Source: Clostridia bacterium UC5.1-1C12
GTDB taxonomy: Bacteria > Bacillota_I > Bacilli_A > Erysipelotrichales > Erysipelotrichaceae
Assembly (NCBI GenBank): GCA_001305055.1
Contig: BBZX01000001.1
Coordinates: forward strand, 496,001 to 560,000
DNA length: 64,000 nucleotides
Direction: 5' to 3'
In this document: positions 12,030-23,707 of the stretch, in pieces
How the letters are laid out: the number at the start of each line of letters is the position of its first letter
How positions within the stretch are numbered: the first letter of the stretch is position 1
The notes under the pieces: generated by a model
What the model saw: only the letters and a program-made list of their open reading frames with translations
The model's database searches: none
What the model was told of the DNA's origin: nothing
Made by a program: the position numbers and the translations under genes

Positions 12030-12060
12030 TGAAAGCTGAGAAAAAGTGATCCTCAGCTGC
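12030..12060 (-). terminator. weak terminator-like hairpin after the SUFU-domain gene
   Basis: AGCTGAG and CTCAGCT pair around an 11-base loop; the minus-strand tail TTCATTT is only partly T-rich. Confidence 0.45.
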
Positions 12061-12087
12061 GTATTTTTTATATGTATTTCTTAGAAA

Positions 12088-12778
12088 TTATTTCATGGAC
12101 AACAATCCATAATTTTTACGATGAATATTTACGATATGCGATTGATCCGCTGTATCAAAGCGTTTCAATAAAGGTTCGATATCTTCATATTGCTGTTTAA
12201 AATCCATTTCAGCGCCATAAAGCGGAATCAGACGGTAAAAATGAACCAGTTTTTTATTTTTCATTCTTAAAACAGCCTCTTTCCCGTTTTCATCCATTGC
12301 GTTGATCAAGCCAACACCTTCAAACTGATTGTTATCCGATAAGGTTTCATGATTTTCACCAGCGCTATCGTGTGCCCATAACCCAGCCAAGTATCTGAAT
12401 CAATTGGCAGGCGCGCCAGGATTTTCAGCCAGCGAATCGGCCAGTAATTATTTTCATCATCATCCTGAACAAGCCATTCCGGCGGTAAATCAATCATCAG
12501 TTCGGCATAATATAATTCATATTCATCAAGGGCTGAAGGAACATTCATGCGATGTGCCCCCATTCCCATCGTGATGAGCCGATAATAATTTCTATCAGCG
12601 TTTGGTGGAATAATTGCTATATCGACATGAATATCCGGTGATACAAGCTCATGAAAGACTTGGTCAAATTCGCCGAAATGCTGATTGATATAAGCTTCCA
12701 ATTCGTTTACTTCAGCTTCTGTATACAGCTGCGTATCGATTTGAGCGCTGCCTTTTTGAATCGTTTAAATAATCCCAT
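12088..12778 (-). CDS. suppressor-of-fused (SUFU) domain protein (two frame breaks)
   Basis: About 230 residues. ATG at 12778 follows GCGGAGG and starts MGLFKRFKK; the frame then shifts in an A5 run near 12735. A second break near 12375 follows DTWLGYGHTI. Signature segments of the bacterial SUFU domain are present: LITMGMGAHRMNVP, ELMIDLPPEW, and WPIRWLKILARLPI. In bacteria these domains are often linked to toxin immunity, but no toxin gene is adjacent here, so the function is open. The next upstream gene is the YcaQ-like gene, 25 bases away. Confidence 0.72.
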
Positions 12779-12802
12779 ACTTTTTCCTCCGCTTTCTTAT
12801 CT

Positions 12803-13971
12803 TTATAATTCGATTACTATCTGTTGGTTAAACTGTGTCAGCAAGCTCACTTGCTTTTGAATCACTGCTTGAAGCGCCGGGGTATCGTGAATATTGGGTT
12901 CAAACCAGATGTGACGAACTGTAAGCTCTTGTTTTGCTTTATCATATACCGCTTCAATACGGCCAACAAAATCAATACCGTAAAGAATTGGCAGGACATA
13001 ATAGCCATATTTGCGATCCGCCTGAGGTGTGTAGATTTCCCATTTATAATTAAAATCAAACAGTGCATGAATCAGCTTGCGATCCCACAGCAGATTATCC
13101 AAAGGCGCAATAAATTCACAGCGTTTTCGCAAACGCGGTGACTTCAGCACATATTCAATCAAATCAGCATCCTCAGCCCCGCAGTAGCAAGTCTCCATAT
13201 TCTGAATTCGCAGTTCAATCAATTGCTCTTCTTTTAGAAGTTCATTAAAGATCTGACTGCGTTCAAGTGCCTTTAAGTCATAAATTCCAAGCCAAGCATC
13301 ACTGGCCCGATTCCACATCATTCCCACAGAATAGATCCGCCGCAGCACCAGCCATTTATGACGCTCATACTCGGAATTAAATGGAGCATGTTCACTAAGC
13401 AATGACATCGGCAGACAGCGACTGCTTAAATCATAGTATTTCAGAATGCCCCGCTTATGATGAATACAAAGATCACCTATAAAATACAGATGTTCGAGGG
13501 CCGCTCTGGCCAGTGATGTCTTACTCCAATACCAGTCAACCTTTTCATTCATCTTTAAATCATTGGCACAAACAGCTCCCCGCCGATCAATTTCAGCTTT
13601 TATTTTATCACATGCTTCTAAAATCTCAGGCTGCGCATAATTTTTTCCCGATGCCGCTGACGCTCAGAATAGAAATAGTTCCAGTCCTCAGTTAAAAAGA
13701 TAGCCAGATTTTTATCAAAATAATCAATTAACTTGCGTTCTTTATAAAGCAAATCATAAAGCATCTGTTTTTTATAACCCTTGATTCTTGATAACAAAAC
13801 TAATTCAGGGCTGCGTCCGCAGACATCAATCGGATCATATTGTATGCAGCCAGCTTGTTTGATAAAATCTATAATCCCATCTTTGCCTTTAAATCGGTAA
13901 GCGCCGATCAGACCGTGCTTTAATAACAAAAAAGTGCGCGCCTGCTGTTTGGTTAATGTATATGATTTCAT
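12803..13971 (-). CDS. YcaQ/AlkX-like crosslink-repair DNA glycosylase (one frame break)
   Basis: About 389 residues of the winged-helix HTH_42 family (formerly DUF1006). The key segment CIQYDPIDVCGRSPELVL carries the Q-aromatic-D triad (QYD) seen in the YcaQ/AlkX branch, which unhooks alkylated bases and interstrand crosslinks; the AlkZ branch has QxQ instead. The frame breaks near 13600, after QRHREKIMR and before EACDKIKAEI. The C-terminal winged-helix part contains FIAPLDNLLWDRKL and YYVLPILYG, usual family landmarks. ATG at 13971 is followed by a basic N-terminus. Confidence 0.82.
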
Positions 13972-14044
13972 AAATGCCTCCTGCGTAAACCTGACTTAAT
14001 GGCATTGTAGCATACCCTTAATTGATTGTCATCCAACTTTCCAT

Positions 14045-14078
14045 AAAAGAAAAACACTTCCGAATGAGAAGTGTTCAT
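14045..14078 (-). terminator. intrinsic terminator
   Basis: On the minus strand GAACACTTC and GAAGTGTT pair around a short loop and run into TTTTCTTTT, directly after the unknown gene that ends at 14082. Confidence 0.8.
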
Positions 14079-14081
14079 TGG

Positions 14082-14924
14082 TTATTGATGAAAACGCGTA
14101 TAAGGATCATTAAAGATCAAAGGCTTTTCATTGGGATCATAGACAACGCTTAAAACAACTTCTGCCTTGCCATCATGATATGCCTTCAACAGCTCCGGCT
14201 GTTCAGCCAGTACAGCATGCAGCCATTCAGGACTCAAACGCTCTCCAAAAGGTGTTTTTCAAATTGAATACGGCCGGTTTCTGAGTAGCGGACATCTGAA
14301 AACAGATAATGTTTTTCATTGTTTTCTTCCTTTTGATAAATTGCATCTATGCCCAATCGATCGGCCCTATCACAGCGTTGATCAAGATCGATCTTCTTTT
14401 CATTGATATAAGTCTGATCGATACAGACAATATGTATCCCTGCCTTACCGGCTGTTTGAATCAATGCCGGTATGGCATTGGCAGGTGCGATTCCGGCTAC
14501 AAAAACATCATCAAATTCAGGAGCAATCTGAAACAGGCGTACATCGCTGTCTGCCAGCTGCAAACCGATGCGAGCCAGAATTGCCTGTGTATCATAAGGC
14601 GCTAACGCATCTAAATCAAGCTTGCGGTATTCAACTTCCGGCAGACCGCAGCGAGCCAGCGCATAAACGCACAGACCGCTGTTGCTTTCCAGTCAATCGT
14701 GGCAACATAACCAGCGCGCTCCAAAAAAGCTGATACAAGCCAACAAACATAGTTGCACCGGCATAAGCAAAGCATGGCTTAAATTCAGGGTGGTTGTCAA
14801 GAAAAACAGTATAATTCATTTGGCATTCCATCAAGAGCTCAGCCGCATTATCCTGAATGCCATTAAATAATTTAAAGGCTTCCTGATAAACTTCTAGTTT
14901 CTTTGTTACTTCATTTTGATCCAT
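14082..14924 (-). CDS. uncharacterised protein, about 280 residues (at least two frame breaks)
   Basis: GGAGGT precedes the ATG at 14924. Frames are joined near 14700-14620 (the middle reads ALARCGLPEVEYRKLDL) and near 14257, where adding one A extends the protein through FGERLSPEWLHAVLAEQPE to a stop at 14082. A segment DWKA followed by a regular alpha/beta pattern is seen, with no transmembrane helix and no signal peptide, so it should be cytosolic. I do not recognise the family with confidence; a DUF6630-like domain is only a guess. A strong terminator follows directly. Confidence 0.55.
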
Positions 14925-14994
14925 GATTTTACCTCCAGTGTCAACAACTGGTTTAAGTTTATCACAGCTAAACCTTTGTTTCAATCTAAAACCC

Positions 14995-17070
14995 TTACAG
15001 CAAAAGACTTAGTCCCTGAAAAAGCAGCAGGCAGACAACATATGGCACAACCAGCATGATAACGATCGAACGCAGCAGCAGCTTCCAGCCATATTCCCGG
15101 TATAATGCATTCATTGCCATGACACAAGGTATTGTCAGACATATATAAACCATAAAGCTAAAGGCTCTAAGCGGTGCATAACGATCGGTGAATAGTTGCT
15201 GAACCGATGTATTCAGCGCCTTATCCTCAGCCTGCTTTTCAACCGTAAACAACTGCATTGTACTTTCTTTCACGGCATTCAGCAGCCGTTTACCCTGTTC
15301 CTTCAAATCACGGCTAAGTTCAGGTTCGGTACTTTCAGGCTCTTCATCCAGCAGGCATTGCGACAAAAAGCCTACCACACTTTCCTTGGCGCTGATTCCC
15401 GCCGGCAAGGAAGCGACCGCTTCCCAGCTGGTGCCAAAACCAAGCGGTTCAAACAATACAGCTGCATGACGGGAGAAGTCTGCGATGTAGGAGGTTCTCA
15501 CATCACCGTTAGGAAAATAGCTAAACGCCCATAGCAGCATCATCGTCAATAAGACAGCCGTAAATGCTTTATGGATAAAACTCTTTACTTCCCGCACCAC
15601 CTTTTGCAGCAATACCGATAAGCGCGGCAGACGATAAACGGGCAGTTCAAGTAAAAAAATTGTCGTTTCCTGATGACCTTTAAAATGCGCTACCACAAGC
15701 GCCAAAATCAATGCCATTAAAATGCCGAAGCCAATTACAGTTATAATGGCTGCACCTGTATGATCAGGAAAAAATGCCGATGCAAACAGCATATATACAG
15801 GCAGTCTGGCACTGCAGCTCATAAAAGGTATCAGCGTCGCACACAATTCCTTCTGTTTTTGATTATCCAGTGTTCTTGTCGCATAAATTGCCGGCACATT
15901 ACAGCCAAAACCAATCAGCAATGTCAAAAAGGCTTTGCCGGAAAGATGAAAGGCCCGCATGGCTTTATCTAAAAGAAAAGCTACTCTGGCCATATATCCG
16001 CTTTCCTCCAAAATACCGAGAAAGAAAAACAATAAGGCCATCAGCGGCAGAAAGGATAAAACTCCGCCCACGCCGCCAAGCACACCGCTGATTATCAAGT
16101 CGAGAATTGAAGCAGGCAGAAAATTAAAATAAAAGCGAATATAATTGGCGAGAAATTCAGTAAAAAACTGGTTTATAAAATCAATATAGGGACGTGAACC
16201 ATTGAAAACAATCATTAACAGCAAAACAAAGAATAAAATCAGCAGCGGATAGGACAGCCAGCGATTCAACAGCACCGCATCAATTTTATGTGTCATGTGA
16301 TAACGTTTCTCATCATGCTGACTCACATAACGCATACAGGAAGCAACAGCTTCGATCTGATTTTTCTCTAGCCGTTCCATCGTCATTTGATTCAAGCTTT
16401 CAAGTTTCAGTCCCTGATCGGTCAGCTGTTTCAAAACTTGTGCCTTGCCTTCAAAACACGCATAAACAGATTGAGCTACCTGACGATCATCCAGCTTTGG
16501 CATCGCTTGATGAATTAAATCAAACAAATAAACAAAATAACGGTCACTTTCCGCATCCAATAAAGGGTGGTAAAAGGACTGATTCTGACACGCCTGTTGG
16601 ATCAGCTTCATCAACGGTTCACGCTGATGATCAAAAGCGCTGCCGGCATAGATTGGCAAACCTAAGCGATGACTGATTGCCGGCTGATCAATTACAATGT
16701 TCTGCTTCTTTACCTCATCCATAAAATTAAATAATAAAACCATACTGATATTCAGCTCTCTAAGCTTTACAGTCAGCATCAGATTACGGGAAAGATTGCT
16801 GGCATCAACAACATTTACAATGCAGTCTATCTTTTCTTCCGCAAGAAAGCGGCTGGTTACCGCTTCCTCATTGGTCTGTTCATCAAGGCTGTAAACTCCG
16901 GGCAGATCAATCAGATGATAGCTGTTACCGGCAAAATCAATCACAGCCTCTTTGCGTTCAATGGTTACACCCGGCCAGTTACCCACTTGAAAATGCGCAT
17001 TGCTGAGGGCATTGATCCACGCGCTCTTACCCACGTTGGGATTACCTACAAAGGCTACGGTATAATTCAT
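14995..17070 (-). CDS. feoB: ferrous iron transporter B
   Basis: 691 residues, intact. The N-terminal G-protein domain shows G1 GNPNVGKS (about 9-16), T-box GVTIERKE, G3 DLPG and G4-like NFMDE. The membrane part has the core motif GFGCNVPAIYATR and several long hydrophobic helices, ending with CLTIPCVMAM and further helices. FeoB imports ferrous iron across the membrane, consistent with an anaerobic or microaerobic life. Its start overlaps the feoA stop by four bases (ATGA), so the two are translationally coupled. Confidence 0.96.
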   Translation of the reverse strand: MNYTVAFVGNPNVGKSAWINALSNAHFQVGNWPGVTIERKEAVIDFAGNSYHLIDLPGVYSLDEQTNEEAVTSRFLAEEKIDCIVNVVDASNLSRNLMLTVKLRELNISMVLLFNFMDEVKKQNIVIDQPAISHRLGLPIYAGSAFDHQREPLMKLIQQACQNQSFYHPLLDAESDRYFVYLFDLIHQAMPKLDDRQVAQSVYACFEGKAQVLKQLTDQGLKLESLNQMTMERLEKNQIEAVASCMRYVSQHDEKRYHMTHKIDAVLLNRWLSYPLLILFFVLLLMIVFNGSRPYIDFINQFFTEFLANYIRFYFNFLPASILDLIISGVLGGVGGVLSFLPLMALLFFFLGILEESGYMARVAFLLDKAMRAFHLSGKAFLTLLIGFGCNVPAIYATRTLDNQKQKELCATLIPFMSCSARLPVYMLFASAFFPDHTGAAIITVIGFGILMALILALVVAHFKGHQETTIFLLELPVYRLPRLSVLLQKVVREVKSFIHKAFTAVLLTMMLLWAFSYFPNGDVRTSYIADFSRHAAVLFEPLGFGTSWEAVASLPAGISAKESVVGFLSQCLLDEEPESTEPELSRDLKEQGKRLLNAVKESTMQLFTVEKQAEDKALNTSVQQLFTDRYAPLRAFSFMVYICLTIPCVMAMNALYREYGWKLLLRSIVIMLVVPYVVCLLLFQGLSLLL

Positions 17071-17291
17071 GATAGAATCACTTCAATTCTTTTTGCGTCT
17101 TGTTCACGCATGCAGATTTCATTCCCGTTGACAGAAAAAAGATAGGGATCTTTAAAGGGAGCTTTCTTAATTAACGTAATGCTGACACCCTCATAGATTC
17201 CCATATTAAAACAGCGGCGGCGATCACTAAGCTTGAAATGAAGTTTACTGATCATTGCCCGCTGATTGATTTTTAATTCGGAAGCTGTCAT
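17067..17291 (-). CDS. feoA: ferrous iron transport protein A
   Basis: 74 residues, an SH3-like FeoA domain: MTASELKINQRAMISKL, the RRRCFNMGIYEGV segment typical of FeoA, and a C-terminal strand with NEICMREQDAKRIEV. The ATG at 17291 is preceded by GGTGA; a GTG three codons earlier is a weaker candidate. FeoA is the small cytosolic partner of FeoB. The promoter lies in the 120-base divergent region shared with gdhA, which contains a PerR/Fur-like palindrome. Confidence 0.93.
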   Translation of the reverse strand: MTASELKINQRAMISKLHFKLSDRRRCFNMGIYEGVSITLIKKAPFKDPYLFSVNGNEICMREQDAKRIEVILS

Positions 17292-17321
17292 TTTTATCAC
17301 CAGCTTTATTCTAATGAATAC

Positions 17322-17333
17322 TTTTCATGAAAA
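17322..17333. promoter_or_regulatory. 12-bp palindrome in the feoA/gdhA divergent region
   Basis: TTTTCATGAAAA is a perfect palindrome about 30 bases upstream of feoA. It might be an operator, but such AT-rich palindromes also arise by chance. Confidence 0.3.
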
Positions 17334-17386
17334 TGATAGAATTTTGTCAGAAAATAATTTTTTTCTTTTCATTCTTCAAAAACTGT

Positions 17387-17401
17387 TTATAATGATTATA
17401 T
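17387..17401. promoter_or_regulatory. PerR/Fur-like box overlapping the gdhA -10 element
   Basis: TTATAATGATTATAT matches the 7-1-7 PerR consensus TTATAATNATTATAA at 14 of 15 positions. It includes a TATAAT (17388-17393) suited to be the gdhA -10 element, so a bound repressor would block gdhA. It also lies about 95 bases upstream of the divergent feoA. Confidence 0.6.
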
Positions 17402-17414
17402 CGGAGGTATCGTT

Positions 17415-18747
<1,333 letters not shown>

Positions 18748-18754
18748 TATTCAA

Positions 18755-18785
18755 AGTAAGACATGTGAAGGCATGTCTTTTTTAA
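18755..18785 (+). terminator. gdhA terminator
   Basis: AGACATG and CATGTCT pair around a short GAAGG-type loop, followed by a T6 run. Confidence 0.85.
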
Positions 18786-19037
18786 ATCAATAAGCTAGAA
18801 TGTGAAGCAAAATGAATTTTCTAGTGATCCGCACTCAAAAATCGAAATAAACATTTTATGGGGTAATATTTTGCTGTCAGTTGAATGACTCATTTATTAA
18901 ATCAATACTATAAACGATATATCATTATGAAGTATATTTAGTATAAAAATACTTTCACCTTGATGTATTTTTATTTACTTATATTTATCTATTAAACTTA
19001 AATAAAACAGGTAAAACTGTGTTTATGCAACAAATCA
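18786..19037. other. AT-rich intergenic region
   Basis: No coding frame with a plausible start. It leads into the MarR promoter at its right end; nothing else recognised. Confidence 0.5.
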
Positions 19038-19081
19038 TTGACCTTCTTATATGTGAAACATATAATATGTAATATACATAT
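19038..19081 (+). promoter_or_regulatory. sigma-A promoter with two tandem palindromic operators (marR autoregulation)
   Basis: TTGACC (19038-19043) and TATAAT (19061-19066) are 17 bases apart. Two related inverted repeats sit on the promoter: ATATGT-GAA-ACATAT at 19049-19063, and ATATGTA-ATA-TACATAT at 19065-19081. The first fills the spacer and touches -10; the second covers the start-site region. The regulator gene starts 15 bases later. Confidence 0.75.
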
Positions 19082-19095
19082 AAAGGAGGTTCACT

Positions 19096-19555
19096 ATGGA
19101 TTTTTTATCCTATCATACAATGATTGAAACATTAAGCCGTCAGATCAATGAATCTCAGCAGGAATTATTAAATCCTTATCTGGGAAAATATAACCTGACC
19201 TTTCTTCAATTTCAATTATTACGTCAAGTTCAGCAAGTTCGACAAATTACCGTGGGAAAGCTTGCTAAAGTCATGGCATTGGATGCTGGCAATGTGTCCG
19301 CCTATTGTAAAAAATTAGAACAAAAAGGCACTGTTAAAAAAAGTTCGCAGTATCAATGATGAACGTGTCGTTCAGTTGGCCTTGACCGAGAAAAGTGCTG
19401 CTATCATTAATTCTATTGATACATTGATGCTAAAACGGTGTCAGATGTCATGGGAAGCATTCAGCCAAGAAGATCAAAGCTATGTACTAAAAGGATTACA
19501 GCTATTGAATCAATTTTTCGATAACGTTCTGAAAGAAGGTGAAGTTCTTGAATAA
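19096..19555 (+). CDS. MarR-family transcriptional regulator (one frame break)
   Basis: About 152 residues. The winged-helix core is TFLQFQLLRQVQQVRQITVGKLAKVMALDAGNVSAYCKKLEQKG; the wing continues after a shift in the A7 run at about 19340 as VRSINDERVVQLALTEKS. AAAGGAGG precedes the ATG. It is the first gene of a likely operon with the CmpB-like and AI-2E-like membrane proteins, and two palindromic operators on its promoter suggest autorepression. The ligand is unknown. Confidence 0.83.
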
Positions 19556-20367
19556 TTTCTTTAAATTATTTTCTATATTTTTTCATTTACAGTTTTGGAG
19601 GTTGGATTTGTGAGTGTATCTATTGCTCAATTCCAGCCAAAAAATTTATTAACCGCGGCTTCTTATACGGCCCTTATTGTCCAATCTACGGATTCGGCGC
19701 TTTGATAGTTACTTTACTTTTGGACGGATATCTGAATAATCCTGTATTAGTGTTCTTTCTTGGCATGCTCCTGACCAGTCTGCTCGAATATGTTACAAGC
19801 TTTGTAATGGAAAAGCTATTTAATAAAAAATGGTGGGATTATTCACATTATAAGTTTAATATTAACGGTCGTGTATGTTTACTAAACTCAGCCTTATTCG
19901 GGATTATGTCTTTGTTTGTGATCTATGTTCTGCATCCCGAAGTGAGTGATTTAATCAATTTAATTCCACTGCATTATCAGGCATGGGTTTCACTCATTCT
20001 GTTCTTCTTATTCGCCTATGATCTGTTTAATACAATTAAGGCTCAGCTGCGCAAGAACAAAGATATTGCAGAGATTGAAGATTGTCTTTTGGAATTGCGG
20101 CAGGCTATCCATGATTTCAGCTATAATGACGAAGAACCGCTTTCTGTGCAGCTTCAAGCCATGTTTGACAGTACAGATGCAGATGAACGTTTAAAGCAAG
20201 TATTGGAACGTGTTAATGCTAAATTTAAAGCAATGCAGGCACATCAGCCTTATACCGAACTGCGTCTGAGCAAGGCATTCCCTAACCAGATTGTCTCTGA
20301 GCGTCTGCGCAACATCCGTAATTCAGCTGAAGTAATTAAGAAAAAACTTGAAAAGTGGGGTGAATAA
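19548..20367 (+). CDS. CmpB-like putative ABC-type membrane protein (PF06541; TTG start, one frame break)
   Basis: About 272 residues. A TTG at 19548, preceded by GAAGGTG and overlapping the marR stop by eight bases, starts MNNFFKLFSIFF. After one base is added in the T6 run near 19590 the sequence is IYSFGGWICECIYCSI followed by NRGFLYGPYCPIYGFGA, the diagnostic segment of the PF06541 membrane family. Five hydrophobic segments are followed by a ~90-residue cytosolic tail rich in charged helix. Function is unknown; the overlap suggests translational coupling with marR. Confidence 0.8.
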
Positions 20368-20369
20368 TT

Positions 20370-21443
20370 TTGGATCTTGAAAAACAACGAGCTTTTATAA
20401 TTCATTTCTTCTATTATGCAATCGTTTTATTTTTAATTTATGTTTTTTTAAGATATGTTATTTATTGGATCATGCCCTTTATAGTCGGATTTACAATTGC
20501 ATTTATGCTGCAGCCAATGATTCGCACGTTGATAAAAAGAACGCATTTGCCGAATAAATTATGTGCCGTGGTTGTGTTTATACTTTTCTATGCAACTATC
20601 GGCGCTTGTGCAGCATACCTTTGCTTTAAGGGGTATGGGTTTGCCAAAGATTTTATCACCCGCATTCCTGATCTGTATCAAACTCAGTTTGAACCATCAT
20701 TAACTGCTGCGTTTGCCAGTCTTGAGTCAACATTGGGTGATGTACACCCAGATATCTGGGAAGCAGTACAAAATTTACTGATGAATTTCAATGAAACATT
20801 ATCAAGTATCATCACATCAGCATCTAAAGGATTCTTAAATATGCTGACAAATTTTGCCGGATCCGTCCCTAACGGTGTCATCAGTTTCTTTTTTACAATT
20901 TTGTCATCTTTCTTTTTCAGCTTCGATTATCGAAAAATCACAAATTTTCTAATGCGGCAGCTAAACGATAAATCCAAGCATTTGCTATTAAGTATAAAAT
21001 CATATATTACCGGATCAGCTTCCTCGATGCTGATTGCTTATATGAAGCTGATGCTGCTTACTTTTATTGAATTAACTATTGGTTTAAGTCTGCTTAAGAT
21101 TGATAACGCGATTATTATTGCATTCTTAATCGCACTCTTTGATTTATTACCAGTATTCGGTACAGGCGGCATCATGATTCCATGGATCATATATGTATTC
21201 TTCGTAAAGCAAACAAAGCTTGCGGTGGGATTATTAATTATTTATCTGATCATTACTTTAATTCGTAATGTGGTAGAGCCAAAAATTGTAGGCAAACAGT
21301 TAGGCATGCATCCACTGCTGATGCTGTTATGTATGTACTTAGGTGCTCGTTTATTTGGCTTTCTCGGTATTTTCCTGATGCCAATGCTGCTGATTATCGT
21401 AATAAATCTTAATGATAATGGATTAATTCATTTGTATAAATAA
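20370..21443 (+). CDS. AI-2E-family (PerM/YdbI-like) membrane transporter
   Basis: 357 residues, uninterrupted. The start is probably TTG at 20370, with GGGGTG nine bases upstream and two bases after the preceding stop. Topology fits the family: paired N-terminal helices, a soluble stretch around residues 70-165, then a cluster of C-terminal helices with the conserved PVFGTGG and EPKIVGKQLGMHPLLML segments. Members export small molecules or ions (autoinducer-2, sodium); the substrate cannot be predicted here. Last gene of the marR-cmpB-like operon. Confidence 0.87.
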   Translation: MDLEKQRAFIIHFFYYAIVLFLIYVFLRYVIYWIMPFIVGFTIAFMLQPMIRTLIKRTHLPNKLCAVVVFILFYATIGACAAYLCFKGYGFAKDFITRIPDLYQTQFEPSLTAAFASLESTLGDVHPDIWEAVQNLLMNFNETLSSIITSASKGFLNMLTNFAGSVPNGVISFFFTILSSFFFSFDYRKITNFLMRQLNDKSKHLLLSIKSYITGSASSMLIAYMKLMLLTFIELTIGLSLLKIDNAIIIAFLIALFDLLPVFGTGGIMIPWIIYVFFVKQTKLAVGLLIIYLIITLIRNVVEPKIVGKQLGMHPLLMLLCMYLGARLFGFLGIFLMPMLLIIVINLNDNGLIHLYK

Positions 21444-21580
21444 ATATATCTGAAAGTATTCTGCAACAGAAAAACAGACTATAATTTCACTAAATATTTA
21501 TCGTTATACAATATTTATTAACCATAGAAATCATCCTAACTACGTATTCACACCTGTTTTTCATGAATTTCTCATAAGCA

Positions 21581-21632
21581 AAAAGTATCTTTAACTACAA
21601 GATCACACCTGTACTTAAAGATGCTTTTTTTA
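21581..21632 (+). terminator. terminator-like hairpin after the AI-2E gene
   Basis: ATCTTTAA and TTAAAGAT form an 8-bp stem with a long loop, followed by GCTTTTTTT. Confidence 0.55.
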
Positions 21633-21696
21633 TCAAAAAAGACTACACCCTTATCAGAAATCTTATTTCTTTAAAGTCATAGTCTAATTAATTTAC

Positions 21697-23595
21697 TTAC
21701 TCATTCCCATGCTTCTTCAGATAAGCGAAATAATCATCGGTGACAATCATTTCACCAAATTTAATATTATCTGAAACAATTCGATTCATTTCATCAATGT
21801 TTGTCAAACCGCTCTCATCAGTAAATACAACTTCCCCATCTTTATAATAAGTATGACCATCATACCATGAATAATCTTTAAAATAAGCGTAGCCGCGGTA
21901 ACGATCATCAAAGATATCATAGCCGACATACGTATTGCCATAATCAAGACCTAACAAATTAGCTACTGTCGCAGAATATCAATCGTCGAATTAGCCTTTG
22001 CTACTTCCTGTGCTAATTCTTCACTGCCATAGTTATAAACAAAGAACGGCACCTTATCGACCAGCGGAGAACCAGCGGCTTCTGTATAAGCCTGCAATGC
22101 CTCAGTATCACTGTATCCATAAGTATAATGATCGGTATACCCTATGATTACTGTATCCTCCAGCAAGCCATCTTCATTCAGTCTTTCCAGCAGCTCCTTA
22201 AAGAAATTATCAGTGATCTTTGCCTGCATATAAATACAGTTGGTCTCGTCATTCATATCATAATCCCAAAGCTCCGGTTCATTTTCAACCTGATAAGCGC
22301 ACATATCCGCATATGTACTATAAGGCAGATGCGCTGAATAAGTAATAATAAAATCAAAAAACTTCTCACCCTCAGTCAGCTTGCCGTAAATCTCCTCATT
22401 CTGAGTCATAATGGTATCAATCGACGCCGCAGTATAATCACCGCCCAATAAATCAGTAAATGATACATATTCATCATATCCAAAATTCTTATGCATAATC
22501 GCTCGATTATAAAATTCCGGTACATTATAATGGAATGATTTCACAGAATAACCGGCATTCTTAAATAAATTAGGCAAGCTTTGTGAGAACGTATTCTTAC
22601 TGAATGAATAAGCCGCATTACCGCCATTGGGTGAGTAAGTGCCGGTATTGGCCGCGAATTCAGAATTGAACGTTGCCCCTGATGAAAAGATTGGTGCATA
22701 ATGATCGGTAAAGTTCAGTCCATTGGCCATCATATATTCAATGGTCGGTGTATACTTGTCAGATATCAGCCAGTCATCCATGCTCTCCATCAGCACTAAA
22801 ATAACATTCTTATCCTTAAAGATGCCTGTCATATCATTTGATTCAATTTCCGGCTTTGCATCTAAATATTCATTGATTGAATCATAATCAGCCTGTTCCA
22901 CCGAATTTGTTTTGATATATGTCATATAAAAATCACGATTGATATATTCATAGAAACCGGATACCTGCATCATCCATGACTGATTTGAGAATTGATCATA
23001 AACATTACGCGGATCTCGCCATGAATCCCATCGTGCTTCAGTCTGTTGGATTCCTATCATATCCGGAATTGTACTGTAAAAAATCAGCATAAAACCAAAT
23101 ATTATTGAATGAACGCTCAGCGAAAACAATGTATTCTTCTTTTTAGGAAAGAAAACCAACGCAAACACCATACAGATTAATCCGGTCAGCAAGATTGAAA
23201 GCAGCCGGTTATCGATCAGGCCAAACACAAAGCTTAGATAATCACTGCCTTCTCCTGCCATCGCCAAATCATTAAACCAAATAAAGCTTTGGAATAATTG
23301 ATAATAGATGTATTGGGCACAGCCATATAATGTAAATACCACCGCTATTATAAAATAAACAATACGGCCGATTTTGCGCGGTAATGAATATACCAGCAGA
23401 ATTAAAAAGCAGCACCAGCATACAGTAAAAAGCATAGGCGCTAAATGACGAATATCATAAAAGCCGATATCCGAAGTATAATAACGCAAAATGATATCTG
23501 TGCTGAAAAAACCAAACAAACATAAAAAGCATTGGCAGCAGCCACTGTATCAGCGCTGTTAATTTATTAAATATGAATAAGCATTTCGAACGCAT
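21697..23595 (-). CDS. LtaS-like membrane sulfatase / phosphoglycerol transferase (two frame breaks)
   Basis: About 632 residues: five N-terminal membrane helices, then an extracellular alkaline-phosphatase-superfamily domain. The nucleophile region is SSGATFNSEFAANTG, comparable to the catalytic threonine of LtaS; the metal-binding ends are VLVLMESMDD and GYTDHYTYG. Breaks are near 23515 (T6 run; N-terminus MRSKCLFIFNKL) and near 21960 (continuing ATVANLLGLDYGN). ATG at 23595 follows GAGGGTG. It would transfer glycerophosphate or a similar group onto a surface polymer and lies beside the glycan operon, but beyond its terminator, so it has its own promoter. Confidence 0.85.
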
Positions 23596-23667
23596 AAAAC
23601 ACCCTCTAACTTTATAATACCTGACGGAATTTTAACAAATCCTTGTGAAAATCAGGTGAATAGTTTA

Positions 23668-23694
23668 TAAAAAAACAATGCAAATCGCATTGCT
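23668..23694 (-). terminator. terminator of the surface-glycan operon
   Basis: CAATGC and GCATTG pair around a 5-base loop, followed on the minus strand by a T7 run. Confidence 0.8.
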
Positions 23695-23707
23695 TATTAT
23701 AACACAA

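Noticed and set aside
14464..14733. Plus-strand frame opposite the unknown gene at 14082-14924
   Set aside because: No start signal and it is antisense to a gene with a good Shine-Dalgarno and terminator.
15196..16676. Plus-strand frames across feoB
   Set aside because: Antisense to the intact feoB gene with complete G-protein motifs.
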